Part shown: positions 53,408 through 64,000 of the stretch, one piece after another | Position numbering within the stretch: position 1 is the stretch's first letter | Layout of the letters: each line of letters begins with the position of its first letter | From: Dictyophora rubrovolvata | Lineage: Eukaryota; Basidiomycota; Agaricomycetes; Phallales; Phallaceae | Length of the DNA: 64,000 bases | Assembly: GCA_029959195.1 (NCBI GenBank) | Contig: CP114119.1 | Location: forward strand, 1,116,001-1,180,000 | Direction of reading: 5' to 3' | Made by a program: the position numbers and the translations under genes | The notes under the pieces: generated by a model | Told to the model about the DNA's origin: nothing | Databases searched by the model: none | Seen by the model: only the letters and a program-made list of their open reading frames with translations

Positions 53408-56150
53408 ATGTCGTTGAGCACGTCTGCCAGCGCTGGGCCTTCCACGCCACCAAACCCCTCTCTAACGAATGACCCACATCAGATTGTGCTAGACTATCTC
53501 CGATCCAGGGGTTTCAAGAAAACAGAGCAAGCTTTGCGGGAGGAGTTGGATGTTGGAGGTGACAAAGAGACCACACACATTCACCATGGCTTGTCCAAAT
53601 TGCTAGCAAGTTTGGATGCCGCTGGTGCTGAAGAAATACTATCGCTGGACCCCTCCGACCGTGCCGAAGGGTTTAGAGATCTTGAATCCTGGGTGGACGG
53701 CTCTTTAGACATGTATCGCGTGAGTATATTTGAGACTCGGCAGATTCAGGATTTGGCGTGGTCTATTACTTATATCTTTTTCCAATGTAGCCGGAGTTCA
53801 GACCTATACTATTTCCTATTTTTGTGCACTTCTATCTCGATTTGATCGAATTCGGGTTCAAAGACGCAGGCAAGTTTGTTTCCAGTTTATCATATGCGGA
53901 CCGAAATGGAACGACTGTCAGCTCTGTCTTTCTTTCATAATTATTCCACGTCCCTCCTTTCAACGCATAACGATGTTCTCCGCCATCTTGCTACGCTCCT
54001 ACTCCCCATCCATGTACAAAGCGACGAAGCAGCTCAAAGGTTTCGCAATGAAAAATACACTGTTAAAATGAGTCGTTCTGGTTTCGGCCTGTTAATCGGG
54101 TGGCTGACGGAGGGAACCGGCGGTGAAGCTCTCGGAGCTGGACATGGCTTCATGGGAGAGAGAGGACGTCGTGGCCGAGCAGCTGTTATGCGAGTGGTCA
54201 ATAATCATGTCCAGTTTGATGGTATTTGAGCTGCATCTACCTTGATTTTTTTTCTAATATAGGCTTTCGTAGTAACGCAATCCAACCCGACGTCGGTTTC
54301 TCCCGATACTTGGGAAGAGTCCACAGGTCTTCTATCTGCTGTAACACAATTAAACGGCTCAAAGGAATCCACTCATGCTTCTGATCCTCAACCTTTCAAT
54401 CATGCCCGAGGCGCACTCAAACTAGGCCCTCTTCCTTTGGACGATGGAGTTCGTCAAGAAGCCGAACGGCAAATACGAGAACAACAAATGGCTGGATTCG
54501 ATCCAGAAGTGAGTGGTGGCAGTCAGCACGACCTTCCTTTCCCCTTTGGTGTCGTACCTGCTGGTATAACCACACCGACCGTTAATGATCTACTTCCACG
54601 TCCACCCTTGTTCAAGACAGTAGACATTCAACGAGAAGTCGATCGAATACGTGATGCCAGAAAACGCATCAAGTTAGACCCCTCCGTCCTTTCGGGAGAT
54701 GTAGATATCCATGGGTTTGACAAGCAGTCTAGTACCGCACGAGCCAAGGCTCTCCCCAGCATATGTGCATACACTTTACATGATGCTCTAGATGGGTTAG
54801 TATCGAGCTTCTCAGATTCCCAATGATTCCACTGACATGTCATTAGCGTGCCTTGCGCCACCTTTTCAAATGACTCCGCTTTAATGGCTGCTGGTTTCTC
54901 GGAGAGCTACATTCGGTTATTCAGTTTAAAACAAGAACGACTGCGTGGAATGCGTAGTGACTTCCAGGAATCCACTATAAGAGATTGTGAGTTTGCAAAG
55001 TACTTTCACTACAATTGACTTACTGTCTGTGGCTTATAAGCTACTTCGTTACGACGTTTGAAAGAAAAAACCGGTTCTACGACGCGCAAACTTATAGGTC
55101 ATAGTGGGCCGGTATATTCCGTAGCGTTCGATCCTTTAGGTGGCTCTTCTAGATCGCCGCGGTATTTGCTCTCTTCCTCCGCTGATTCTACGGCGCGATT
55201 ATGGTCTTTGGATACGCTTTCAAACGTTGTTGCGTACCGTGGGCATTTGGGTTCTGTGTGGGATGTGACTTGGAGTCCACTGGGGATTTACTTTGCCACA
55301 GGCAGCCGAGATCGTACTGCTCGATTATGGTCGACAGATAGAATCGCACCGTTGCGAATATATGCTGGCCACCTTAGTGATGTTGATGTACGTGGGCCCA
55401 AAAAAAAATTGTTCTGGCCGCTGACGGACGACTTTTAGTGTGTTGCTTTCCATCCTAATTCTCTCTATCTGGCTACAGGTTCTGGTGACTGGACATGCCG
55501 TCTATGGGACGTTCAAAAAGGTTCCTGTGTTCGCGTGTTCGTTGGTCATCAAGGATCTGTTTCTGCTATCGCAATGAGTCCAGATGGAAGGTATCTTGCT
55601 AGTGCAGGTGATTTTCATTCGCATTTGTATGCAACGAAGACATAAAAATATTTCATAGCTGAGGATTTAGCCATCAACCTTTGGGACTTGGGGTCGGGCC
55701 GAAGAATAAAAAAGATGACTGGGCATACTGCGTCTATCTATTCTCTTGCATTTAGTGCCGAATCGTCGCTCCTTGTGAGTGGAGGGACGGATTGTACTTT
55801 AAGGTGTTGGGACGTGAAAGGGGCAGGTGGTTTACCAGTCAAAGCCCATGACGGCGACGAGTTAGGCGACTTTGCTCTCGGCTCTGTTGTCGAAGAATTT
55901 GCGGGAATGCGTCGGATGCGGAAGGGATTATCAGAAGGCAGCGGTGATGTTGTCGAAGAAGAAAGTATTGAAACGTTCGTGAAATATGTTTAGATCCTGT
56001 CTCAATCTTGTCTGACGTATTTTTTTTTTCTCAAGCGTGGACTTGCTCGCCACATTTCCTACCAAACGCACCCCCATAATAAATGTACAATTTACGCCTC
56101 GTAATCTTTGTTTAGTCGCTGGGTCTTTCTTATCTCCGGATAACGTATAA
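53408..56150 (+). CDS. TAF5: Transcription initiation factor TFIID subunit 5 (TAF5)
   Basis: Scaffold subunit shared by TFIID and, in fungi, SAGA. After [15 protein letters not shown] comes a LisH-like helix ([20 protein letters not shown]), then the NTD2 region [25 protein letters not shown] intron (53870..53921, GACGCAG|gcaagt) leads to [12 protein letters not shown] and [20 protein letters not shown]. Six WD40 repeats follow, for example [76 protein letters not shown] and [14 protein letters not shown]. The final exon ends ITNVQF-like [23 protein letters not shown] at 56150. About 750 residues, normal for fungal TAF5. Confidence 0.93.
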
Positions 56151-56232
56151 TACTGTCAAACTGCTGTTATTGTATCATTTTGAAGTTTGTACAGTATCTA
56201 ATGGTACCAGGTAAAAGATTAGGCTGTTTGGT

Positions 56233-56238
56233 CACGTG
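56233..56238. promoter_or_regulatory. E-box within a 10-bp palindrome
   Basis: GTCACGTGAC (56231-56240) is a perfect palindrome containing CACGTG, about 110 bp upstream of the next start codon (56350). Candidate bHLH-type site. Confidence 0.4.
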
Positions 56239-56349
56239 ACTGGCACTGTCCCTTCCCCTCCCTCCACTTGTAAGTTGTACATTAAGTTAAACCTCGGCAG
56301 GGCTCAATCGTCTGTCGTGTTGAGTATAATCACAACACAATATCAGCTC

Positions 56350-57273
56350 ATGGATGTATGTTCATTCGCAAGTTTCAGACTGGTCTTACGTATAATCTTC
56401 TGTATAGGTGCCAACAAGTAGTGCCATGGATGTCGACGGTGGTGCATCATCAACACACCCACCAGTAGTATCCAATCTCAAAGAGGGTCCTTCAACATCT
56501 AATAATGCACTAACGGTGGTTGAAGATTCAGCGTCGACTTCGCAATGTACGTACTATTCTCATCCAATACGTGGCGTTGCTATCTACTGGTAAAGCATCT
56601 TTCATCAGGGGATCGAGTACAGCCCGTTCAAGAAATGTACTGCCAGGTTCCAGTTCGTGTGCATGTAAGGCGGCCGGGAAAGGATACTTGGATATACGTA
56701 GGTCGAGCTACTGTCTCACACGAAGTAATGGGACACTCTTCACGAGTTGGTATGTCCGTTCTTAATTTTGAAAGGAATGTAATGCTTACAGCCCTACCCG
56801 TCGTGCAGTGGTACGGACAACGAATGATAAGCCGCTCGTTACCTTTGGAGAGGTTAGATCATTTATTATTGTGAAATGGTCTTTACAAATATTTACTTTT
56901 CTCTTTGTAGCATTCCGAGCTGCAAGCCGAAAGGCGAGGCAACTTCGTTATCGTTGCATGCGTGGAGCCAACAAGCGACGTGTTATCGTGGTCATTGTGT
57001 GTAAGGCAAACTACTTTTTTTTTTTTCATTCCAAATTATCCTAACCCAGATACGCCAACACAGACCATTAATATGTCAGATACACTGCGATTATTGGCTA
57101 GCATTGAACTAGCATGTTACAGGGCTAGGCAATTGTTCGCAGATCCCGCACGGTTTAGCAATACTCGAAGGCGGATTGAACGAGTAATACGAGATGATAG
57201 GCGGAAGCGCCACAAACGAAAGCGAGACGAGGAGACTATGATCTCAGCTTTCGCGCAGCAGAAACTTGGATGA
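56350..57273 (+). CDS. Unrecognised protein, possible PH/RanBD-like domain
   Basis: The first coding exon appears to be six bases (ATGGAT, 56350..56355), joined to VPTSSAMDVDGG (exon 56408..56546). Further joins give SQ-WDRVQPVQEMYCQVPVRV, HSSRV-VVRTTNDKPLVTF and FGE-HSELQAERRGNFVIVA. The beta-rich stretch VRVHVRRPGKDTWIYVGRAT with SRVVVRTTNDKPLVTF resembles a PH or Ran-binding fold by pattern only. The C-terminus is strongly basic and helical (RRIERVIRDDRRKRHKRKRD). I do not recognise the family. The last intron can end at either of two AGs (about 57047 or 57063). Confidence 0.6.
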
Positions 57274-57383
57274 AAATACCTTAGTGTAAATGACACCATT
57301 TCGACGTATGAATTCGTTTTTACTTGATGTATTAGAACACAAAATGACAGACAAATATAACGACAATATCACAAAAAGAGGGA

Positions 57384-58828
57384 CTAGGGATTAGATGGGG
57401 GAGCAAACCGATCTGAATATTGAGGTGGTAACTCTATTTCTTCGACATCCTGCTCGATTTCAGCATCGGTGTGCAATATAAACCGCGTTGGTCGTTGAGA
57501 GAAAGTGTTTGAGCGGGACTTTGAAGAACTTGATGTTTGAGGTTGGGGCGTTTGCACTTCATGCGTGCTGCTGGTATCAGGCAATGCAGACCAAGGGTTG
57601 GGTGTATGGAAATCATCATGACCAGAGACGAAGGAAGATGGCGATGTGAAAGGATTCTCAGATACAGATGTCAACCTGAACGGTTCTGCTAAATAATCCG
57701 TAGACGTATTCCACGGAGCTGAAGGCTGAGTAATATCAGCAGACGACGAAAGACCGTTACTGTGTCGACGATTGGAAAAGCCATTGCGGATCCGCTTTGC
57801 TTTCCTGTGTCGATAGATAAAGGTCGCGAGGGTGCCCAAAAGGAGAATAGCAACAAGCGTGCCTGCAATGGCACCACCAATCGCTCCAGCATTGGAAGCC
57901 TTAGGAACCAGAGTGACTGTAGCCTGAGGTGCATCTGTAGGGCCTGTGGGACTAACCGGTATCGGAGTTGGGACGTTCGAGTCAGGTTGAGGGGACTCGT
58001 TGTTAAGGCAAGATTGGTTAGAAGTAGGCTGTACGGAGATGAGATGAGATGTGCCGCCAAAGTTGCCGTCCGCATCAGTGAGGAAAAATACAACTTCATT
58101 GTTAGCAGCAATATCTACCGGATTCCAAACGAAATTCGATGGACCAGAAGGTGGGTGCAATTGAATTGGGGTTTTGTTTGGTATTAAGCCCTGAGTCAAA
58201 GTAGGCAGAAGTAATTGATGACTATGAATAAAGCGTACCGATATAGTAACCGGCTGGATAGCTTTGTCGTATCCACTAATGTTAAATGACCTACAAGCAT
58301 CAACGTGCGACCTCAGTAAAAGAACAAACAACAAACCGCGATTGTTATATATAAATACCAACACTTACCCACATTGTTCCAGCGTGTCGTCAAGGATAAA
58401 CGTAAATTTCAAAGGGGGTATTGTAGTCGAACAATTAGCATGGGAAATGCTCGAACCAACAGTCAATAACGCAGATACTCCACCAGAGGCAAAGCTTGTC
58501 GCGTCGGACATAGTAAGTAGAAATTGCTGACCCGCAGCGAGTCCGAGTTGAAATGAGAAGGATCCATTGGACGAAGACGAAGAAATCGATATCTTAGTTG
58601 CGGTATTAAACACCTTGAATAGATTATCTGATTAAGCCTTGGTGAAGCGGCGGCATAGAAAAAAATACAATTCACTGGTACAAGCAATAGCTCATAAGGT
58701 GGTTCCCCATTTGCCCAATGAATCGTCATAGAGTCACATTGTGTGGGGGGCGTATATCCAAACTGAAGTCCGGAGACAAACCGCGAAAATGAATGTAGAG
58801 ATAACAACAGCAGCAACCAGCCAAACAT
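57384..58828 (-). CDS. Single-pass membrane protein with signal peptide (SKG6/AXL2-like layout)
   Basis: Signal peptide MFGWLLLLLSLHSFSRFVSG, then an extracellular part with LQFGYTPPTQCDSMTIHWAN and SNGSFSFQLGLAAGQQFLLT, paired cysteines and Asn-glycosylation sites. A proline-rich stalk leads to the membrane span (AGAIGGAIAGTLVAILLLGT, then FIYRHRKAKRIR) and a cytosolic Ser/Pro-rich tail ending IELPPQYSDRFAPPSNP. This layout is common in mushroom-forming fungi and is often annotated as transmembrane protein or Mid2-like; the function is unknown. A wall or polarity sensor is one possibility by analogy. Four or five exons. Confidence 0.75.
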
Positions 58829-58929
58829 GAAAGAAAGACGAGAAAAAGCGATATTAATCAAAAATGATGTTTACTACTAATATCAGGTACATCGCTTCAT
58901 GCCGGTCACAGCCGAACATATATGTTATA

Positions 58930-60776
58930 TTACCACTCTCCCAACATGTCCAATGCTGCCAGCAGTTCTCTTCTCGCAGTTTTAGGATCCTCATAATCCA
59001 GAGCAGATATCGCAAATCGACAATGCTTTTGAATACGCGAAATTTGGATGGTCGTCAGCTCCTCCGGCGCCGAAGGCGGACGAACTGGGGCGGTTATTAC
59101 CGGTTCTGGAGATGGGGGCTGCATCGGCGGAGGCGTTATTGTGTATAAGGAGGGAGTTGGATATAACGGCATTACTTGTGGTAGATGCGATAGCAAAGGA
59201 GAAGGCACAGAAACAGGGGGGGAAGGTAAAGATGATACTGTTTCGGACGGTGTCATTTGGGGTGGCAGGTTTGGAAGATCTTTTTCATCAAGTATGTCAC
59301 TTGCGTCATCATCTCCTTCAAATGATGCCTGGGTACCTTCCTCAACAGTAGGAAGTGATGGTACGTAAAAGCCAGGCGACTCTCCATGCGGCGAAACTGG
59401 AGGCGACCCATCGTCAACAGAAGACGATGCTGACGAGCCTCCCTTTACGGAAGGAGTAAAGTGAACCCTTTTTATTACCCTACCAGTAGTAAGTGGCCAC
59501 GATGTCGGCTTCACTTCAATTTCTGAAATGCCTTCAAATTTATCTCCATTTTCCCGTGTCATATCAGCCAATGGCCAGTCTGAGCGATCAGATAGTGCGT
59601 AATTAACTTCCTTAGTCGTAGCATCTTCAACATCGTCGTTATTCGGTGTTCCTGGCGTCGCTACATTACTCCACATTCCAGGTGTTCCACGATCTATATG
59701 TGAGCCCAAAGGCACGGTATCGGAATGGTGACGTGATGGAGGCGTCCGTGGAGGACTGGCAGACCACGCAGACTCGGTGACGCGGTTTATTGAAGATGCC
59801 TGTACATTGAGAGCTTCTGAAGAAGACGGTGGCGGTACCGGGTTCCCTTCCAAAGCATTCAATGACGGGAGGGGTGCGTCTCCCGCTAGAAGCGGACTTA
59901 TCTCCAGCGGTTTTCGGTCTTGCGTGATTGGACTAGGGGTGATACTTGCGTTCGGACTCCAAGCAAACGTGCTCGAAGGTGGTGGGCCGATAATACTAGT
60001 GTCTACCCCATCTTGGCTGGCTGGAGAAAACATCAAACCCCTATCGTAGTCGATCTCTGCAGACGTGGGCCTGTTTCCTTCTCTCGACGACTTGGCCAAA
60101 TTTACAGCTTTCCATCGAGCATACTTAATCTTCTCACTAATCTATTGGTATGTAGTGAGTGACGAGCATGAAAGAAGGGGAATCTGCCCATACGTCTGCT
60201 CTGAGCACCGAATCGAACACGCCCAGGACCTCAAAGAAGTGGGCAGAGGCAAGAAACTTTTTAGCTGTTGAGCTAGGTGCATGAAATAGCATAACTTGAG
60301 AATGAGAAGAGGATGCTTAATATTTACCGCGTCGCGGTTCCGCTGCGGACTTCATTGTCGGCCTGATTGAAGACTCGTATTGCGAATTTCTCAACATAAT
60401 CAGAGCCGGCCTCGTTGCTGGTGACTGCTTCATACTTTGCTAGATTGGACTTCATCTAAACATAGTCAGAGGGAAATGGGATGGTAAAGGAAAGTACTAA
60501 AACCTTTTCAAGGATGTTGACTACTTGTGAAAGAAACTGAGTGTTTTGGGGTTTGGATGCAACGCCTTTTTCAACACCATACAGCGTGCCTTTTGGATAA
60601 AATAATTATTTGGTTGATGAGATAAAGATTTAAATGACGGTGACGATGATGAACTCACACCAGTAAGCCATGATGGGGTCTTTTGTTTTCAGCTCCTGCG
60701 CGCGCTGAAAATATGGTGAAATTGACTTGTGTTCTGAAGGAATCGACGGTAAAGACCAGTCTGTGTCTTCGGACAT
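58930..60776 (-). CDS. VTA1: VTA1/LIP5-type ESCRT-III/Vps4 regulator
   Basis: Activates the AAA ATPase Vps4 in multivesicular body sorting. The start MSEDTDWSLPSIPSEHK is followed by the MIT-like N-domain (YFQRAQELKTKDPIMAYWC) and NFASAHFFEVL-type sequence, here AKKFLASAHFFEVLGVFDSV with PISEKIKYARWKAVNLAKSS. A roughly 330-residue Pro/Ser-rich linker separates it from the C-terminal VSL domain (IQKHCRFAISALDYEDPKTA, RRELLAALDMLGEW) that binds Vps4. The long linker is fungal-typical. Five or so exons; the large 3' exon starts near 60138. Confidence 0.88.
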
Positions 60777-61190
60777 GCTTGAACCGAGGCGAGGGTGGCT
60801 TGTACTACCGAAAAGATTGTACTTGACGAGGCGAGTCGCGGTGGCACAGGCCAAGGGCTATGTCCAAGCGCCTGTCAGTCACCCGCGACTTAGTTGTTGT
60901 TGCTCGGTCAGTTTTGCTGCAGAAACTCGTCATTCATATATACGGGTCGGACACGTTCAAGACTGCACAGTCTCTTTCTTCGTGACCTCTATTTCGTCTA
61001 GTTACATGTTTTGCTGTTGTAGGACAAGAAATGATAGAGTAAGAATTATTGATTTCCACTAGGTCATGCGTGAGCAGTATAATGTTATTAATCAATAATC
61101 AATAATCAATGGTCGCGCGCCTGCATGCAAGGGTTTTGGCGACTATTTGCTGCTTTGCTTTAGCAGCCGAGAATCGCTTTCTTTCACGCA
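60777..61190. other. Divergent promoter region of VTA1 and the aconitase gene
   Basis: About 410 bp. An ATG at 61109 is out of frame with the aconitase and opens a frame that overlaps its N-terminus; it could act as an upstream open frame. An ATCAATA/AATCAATA repeat lies at 61089-61110. Confidence 0.45.
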
Positions 61191-64000
61191 ATGCTCTGCA
61201 GGGGAGGAAATCATGTTCGCGCATTCGCATCCCAAACAACGACGTTATCGAATACCAGGGATTGGTCGCGCATCGTCCCCCCATACCCGGAGCTCCTGAA
61301 CAAGCTTCACAGAGTTCGGAAACACCTCAACCGCCCTCTGACTTTGTCAGAAAAGATTCTTTATAGTCATCTCAATGACCCAGATACTCTCGCCGGCGTA
61401 ACTAATGTCAGGGGTAATGCATACTTACAATTGCGCCCCCAACGTGTAGCGATGCAGGATGCATCTGCACAGTGAGTCGCAACTGTCAACAATCCGAAAA
61501 AAAAAAAAAAAAAAACTATCGGCAGCTTATAGAATAATATCTAACACAATTTCATAGGATGGCATTGTGGGTATCTTTATTTTTGCACCATTCGCCGGGG
61601 GGTACAAAAAAATTCTTCTAGACTGCAATTCATGACATGTGGCCTAGCTCGGACATCTGTTCCTACAAGTATTCACTGTGACCATTTAATCCGAGCCTCT
61701 GAGAATGCCAATTCAGACCTCGAGGTGAGTTCCAAATACAATGTCCTGTTGTTATATTCCATCGAGAAATCTATTCTCTGTAGAAATCAATCACATCCAA
61801 CAAAGAAGTGTTCGACTTCTTGGAGAGTGCTTCTGACAGATACGGTTCGTAAAGTTACGCGATTGTTAACGAAGAAAAAACCTCAAGATGTATGTATGTA
61901 TGTACATGTAGGCATTGAGTTTTGGCGTCCAGGGTCGGGTATTATTCATCAAGTTGTACTGGAGAATTACGCATCCCCGGGCATGCTTATGTACGCCTCT
62001 GCTTTGCGAACGTCTGGCATCTCTTTCTCTGATTTACCATAAATCTAGGCTTGGTACGGGTGAGTTGTCCCAACAATCGTGCGTTGTCCAAGTTTATAGG
62101 TATACTCAAGATTCGCACACCCCCAATGCCGGTGGATTGGGATCGTTGGCGATCGGAGTTGGAGGGGCAGATGCTGTTGATGCCATGACTGGTACACCGT
62201 GGGAATTAAGAGCACCTTCAGTGGTTGGTAAGTGTTAGTTACTTCTTGACAGTTATTCAATATCATCCAATTTTTACGCAGGGATCAAGCTGACGGGGAA
62301 ACTCGCTGACTGGGTAACACCAAAGGACCTTATTCTGCATATATCGGGTCTTTTGACTGTTCGGGTAAGGCTGATGTGCAATTTCTCTACACGCGCATTC
62401 ATTTTTACATTTTTTTTTCAAAGGGAGGAACCGGGAAGATCTTAGAGTACTTTGGTTCTGGGGTCGAATCTCAGTCATGCACAGGTATTCGATTATTCTT
62501 TCCCCTTGTAAAAAACCTTCGGTTCAGACGTAAATTAGGCCTGGCAACTATTTGTAACATGGGGGCTGAAGTGGGCGGAACTACTTCGATATTTCCTTAT
62601 ACTCAATCTATGCGGACTTATCTCCATGCGACCGGACGGTGCGTATTCTTCTTGCAGTTTGACTCAGCCTCCGATTCCATAGAGCATTCTTATAGGGGTC
62701 CCGTTGCTTCTGCTGCCGATTGGGCTCAGAGTCAGGCTGGCTACTTGATGGCGGATGAAGAAGCTGAATATGATCAAGTGATTGAAGTGGATTTATCAAG
62801 CATAGAGCCTACCTTGAATGGACCGTTTACACCCGACTTCGCCACTCCTTTATCAAGGTTTGGTACTCTCGTGAAGGAAAAAGGCTGGAAAGATGAAATT
62901 TCTGCTGCATTAATTGGTTCATGCACTAACAGCTCTTACGAAGATATGGTATGGATCTCTACACCTCACATGATTTAGATACCTTAATAGATGAACAGAC
63001 TCGTGTGGCTGATTTGGTTGAACAAGCTGATAAAGCTGGGTTAAAGATCAAGGTCAAGGTCTTTTGTTCTAATCTTGTAGCTAAAGCTGTTGACTCTTTT
63101 TTTTCATTAGGTGCCGTTTTTATGTACACCCGGGTCTGAACGAATTCGAGCAACGATGGAAAAGGATGGAATAACAAAAACGTTGCGCGACGCGGGAGCG
63201 GTGGTATTAGCTAATGCTTGTGGACCATGTATTGGACAAGTAAGTTCAGATTGGGGTTCTCACTTGTCCCGGCATTAAAAAGCAGCTTAGTGGGATAGGA
63301 AAGAGGGCACAAACAACGAGGAAAATGGTGTGTGGCAATAACGTCTGTTAAACACTCAACCGCCACATTCATTGGATTGCAGCAATTCTTACATCTTTCA
63401 ACCGGTACTCGATCTGTCTTTCTTACTATCTCCCCACTAATTTTGTACTGTTTGGGGTAGCAATTTCAAAGCGCGTAACGACGGCAATAATCAAACGGTT
63501 TGCACTATATGCTATGAACCTAGCCGTTATTCAATCCCGATTTAGATGAATTTTTTGGCTTCCCCCATAGTCGTGACTGCTCTGGCATATAGTGGACGGT
63601 TGACTTTTAACCCTCTTACCGATAGTTTACAAACCCCAAATGGTAATTCATTCAAGTTTGAACCGCCAGTTGGTTCAACGCTTCCCTCGAATGGGTTTAC
63701 TCCTGGTGAGCTAAGCCATTTAGATTTATGGTTGATTTATATTATACCTAGGTGAATCATCGTACTATCCTGTTTTCAATCCTAAACCAAATCCCGACGT
63801 AAAGGTTACCATTCTTTCAAACTCCACGCGCTTAGAATCTCTAGAACCATTTCCATCGCATTTTACTCATGGGTTGGAACTGCCTGCAATGACAGCTTTG
63901 ATGCGCGTCAGAGGGAAATGCACCACCGATCACATATCAGCAGCGGTATTTCCTTTTCTTCCACCTTGTTTTATTTCTAATTAGCTAGTAGGGCCCTTGG
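61191..64000 (+). CDS. ACO2: Mitochondrial aconitase, ACO2-like (3' end off window)
   Basis: 4Fe-4S hydro-lyase of the citrate/homocitrate branch. The start at 61191 gives [20 protein letters not shown], a likely presequence. Then [87 protein letters not shown] and [20 protein letters not shown]. Cluster cysteines lie in [12 protein letters not shown] and [10 protein letters not shown]. It ends in the window within [15 protein letters not shown], part of the swivel domain. More than 14 exons, one of 11 nt. Residue choices fit fungal Aco2 better than the TCA-cycle Aco1, so a role in lysine synthesis (homocitrate dehydration) is possible. Confidence 0.9.
62049..62059 (+). other. ACO2: 11-nt micro-exon of the aconitase gene
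   Basis: GCTTGGTACGG is flanked by aaatctag and gtgagtt. It joins ASPGMLM to DSHTPNAGG as MLGTDSHTPN, the invariant aconitase active-site segment. Confidence 0.75.

Noticed and set aside
53860-53925. A +1 frameshift in TAF5 after FGFKDAG
   Set aside because: A GC-AG intron (53870-53921) restores the frame and joins FKDA to LSFFHNYS, matching the family.

Overview
This window looks like nuclear DNA of a filamentous basidiomycete, most likely an Agaricomycete. Genes are split by many short introns (about 45-60 nt, GT-AG with CTNA-type branch points, plus several GC-AG introns), gene spacing is a few hundred bases, and the protein set is fungal: a HAL4/SAT4-type kinase, a copper-fist factor, ATP11, NIC96, a fungal TAF5 and a divergent G-alpha of the kind that is expanded in mushrooms. 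I find 36 protein-coding genes, about one per 1.8 kb, on both strands. I see no transposon, no CRISPR array, no rRNA and no convincing tRNA. Exon joins were worked out by hand from splice signals and family conservation; none is backed by transcripts.

Layout. 1-5 kb: 5' part of the cytoplasmic dynein heavy chain (runs off the left edge), a HAL4-like kinase, RPL19. 5-9 kb: a MYST acetyltransferase with a chromo-barrel domain, and D-3-phosphoglycerate dehydrogenase. 9-14 kb: RAD51, mitochondrial uL4, RPS16 and an unrecognised Ser-rich protein. 14-18.4 kb: a G-alpha gene divergent from the branched-chain acyltransferase E2. 18.5-22.4 kb: MSH4. 22.6-28.5 kb: nitronate monooxygenase, p23/Sba1 co-chaperone, an unknown membrane protein, NFU1 and a UBE2W-type E2. 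28.8-33 kb: copper-fist factor, PSD1, ATP11. 33-40.3 kb: ATG4, TRM2 and two lineage-specific genes. 40.4-46.5 kb: a GPALPP-motif protein, an SDR and NIC96. 46.6-53.2 kb: an EHT1/ABHD-like hydrolase, NUG1, an unknown gene, NMN adenylyltransferase. 53.4-64 kb: TAF5, an unknown possible PH-like protein, a single-pass membrane protein, VTA1, and an aconitase (ACO2-like) that runs off the right edge.

This is a housekeeping region, not an island. The genes serve separate functions, although three themes recur: mitochondrial biogenesis and metabolism (uL4m, E2, NFU1, PSD1, ATP11, aconitase), meiotic or homologous recombination (RAD51, MSH4), and ribosomes or RNA (RPL19, RPS16, NUG1, TRM2).

The most unusual content lies in gene architecture. 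Family-conserved reading frames can only be kept by accepting very small exons: a single-nucleotide exon in the G-alpha gene, 8- and 12-nt exons in MSH4 (the 8-nt one inside the Walker A motif), 11-13-nt exons in UBE2W, the SDR, the hydrolase and the aconitase, and an ATG-only first exon in the copper-fist gene. At least five GC-AG introns are also needed. Skipping the 1-nt exon would swap the G-alpha C-terminus, which is the receptor-contact region. A near-identical composite promoter element (E-box plus MluI box) lies upstream of both RAD51 and the E2 gene.
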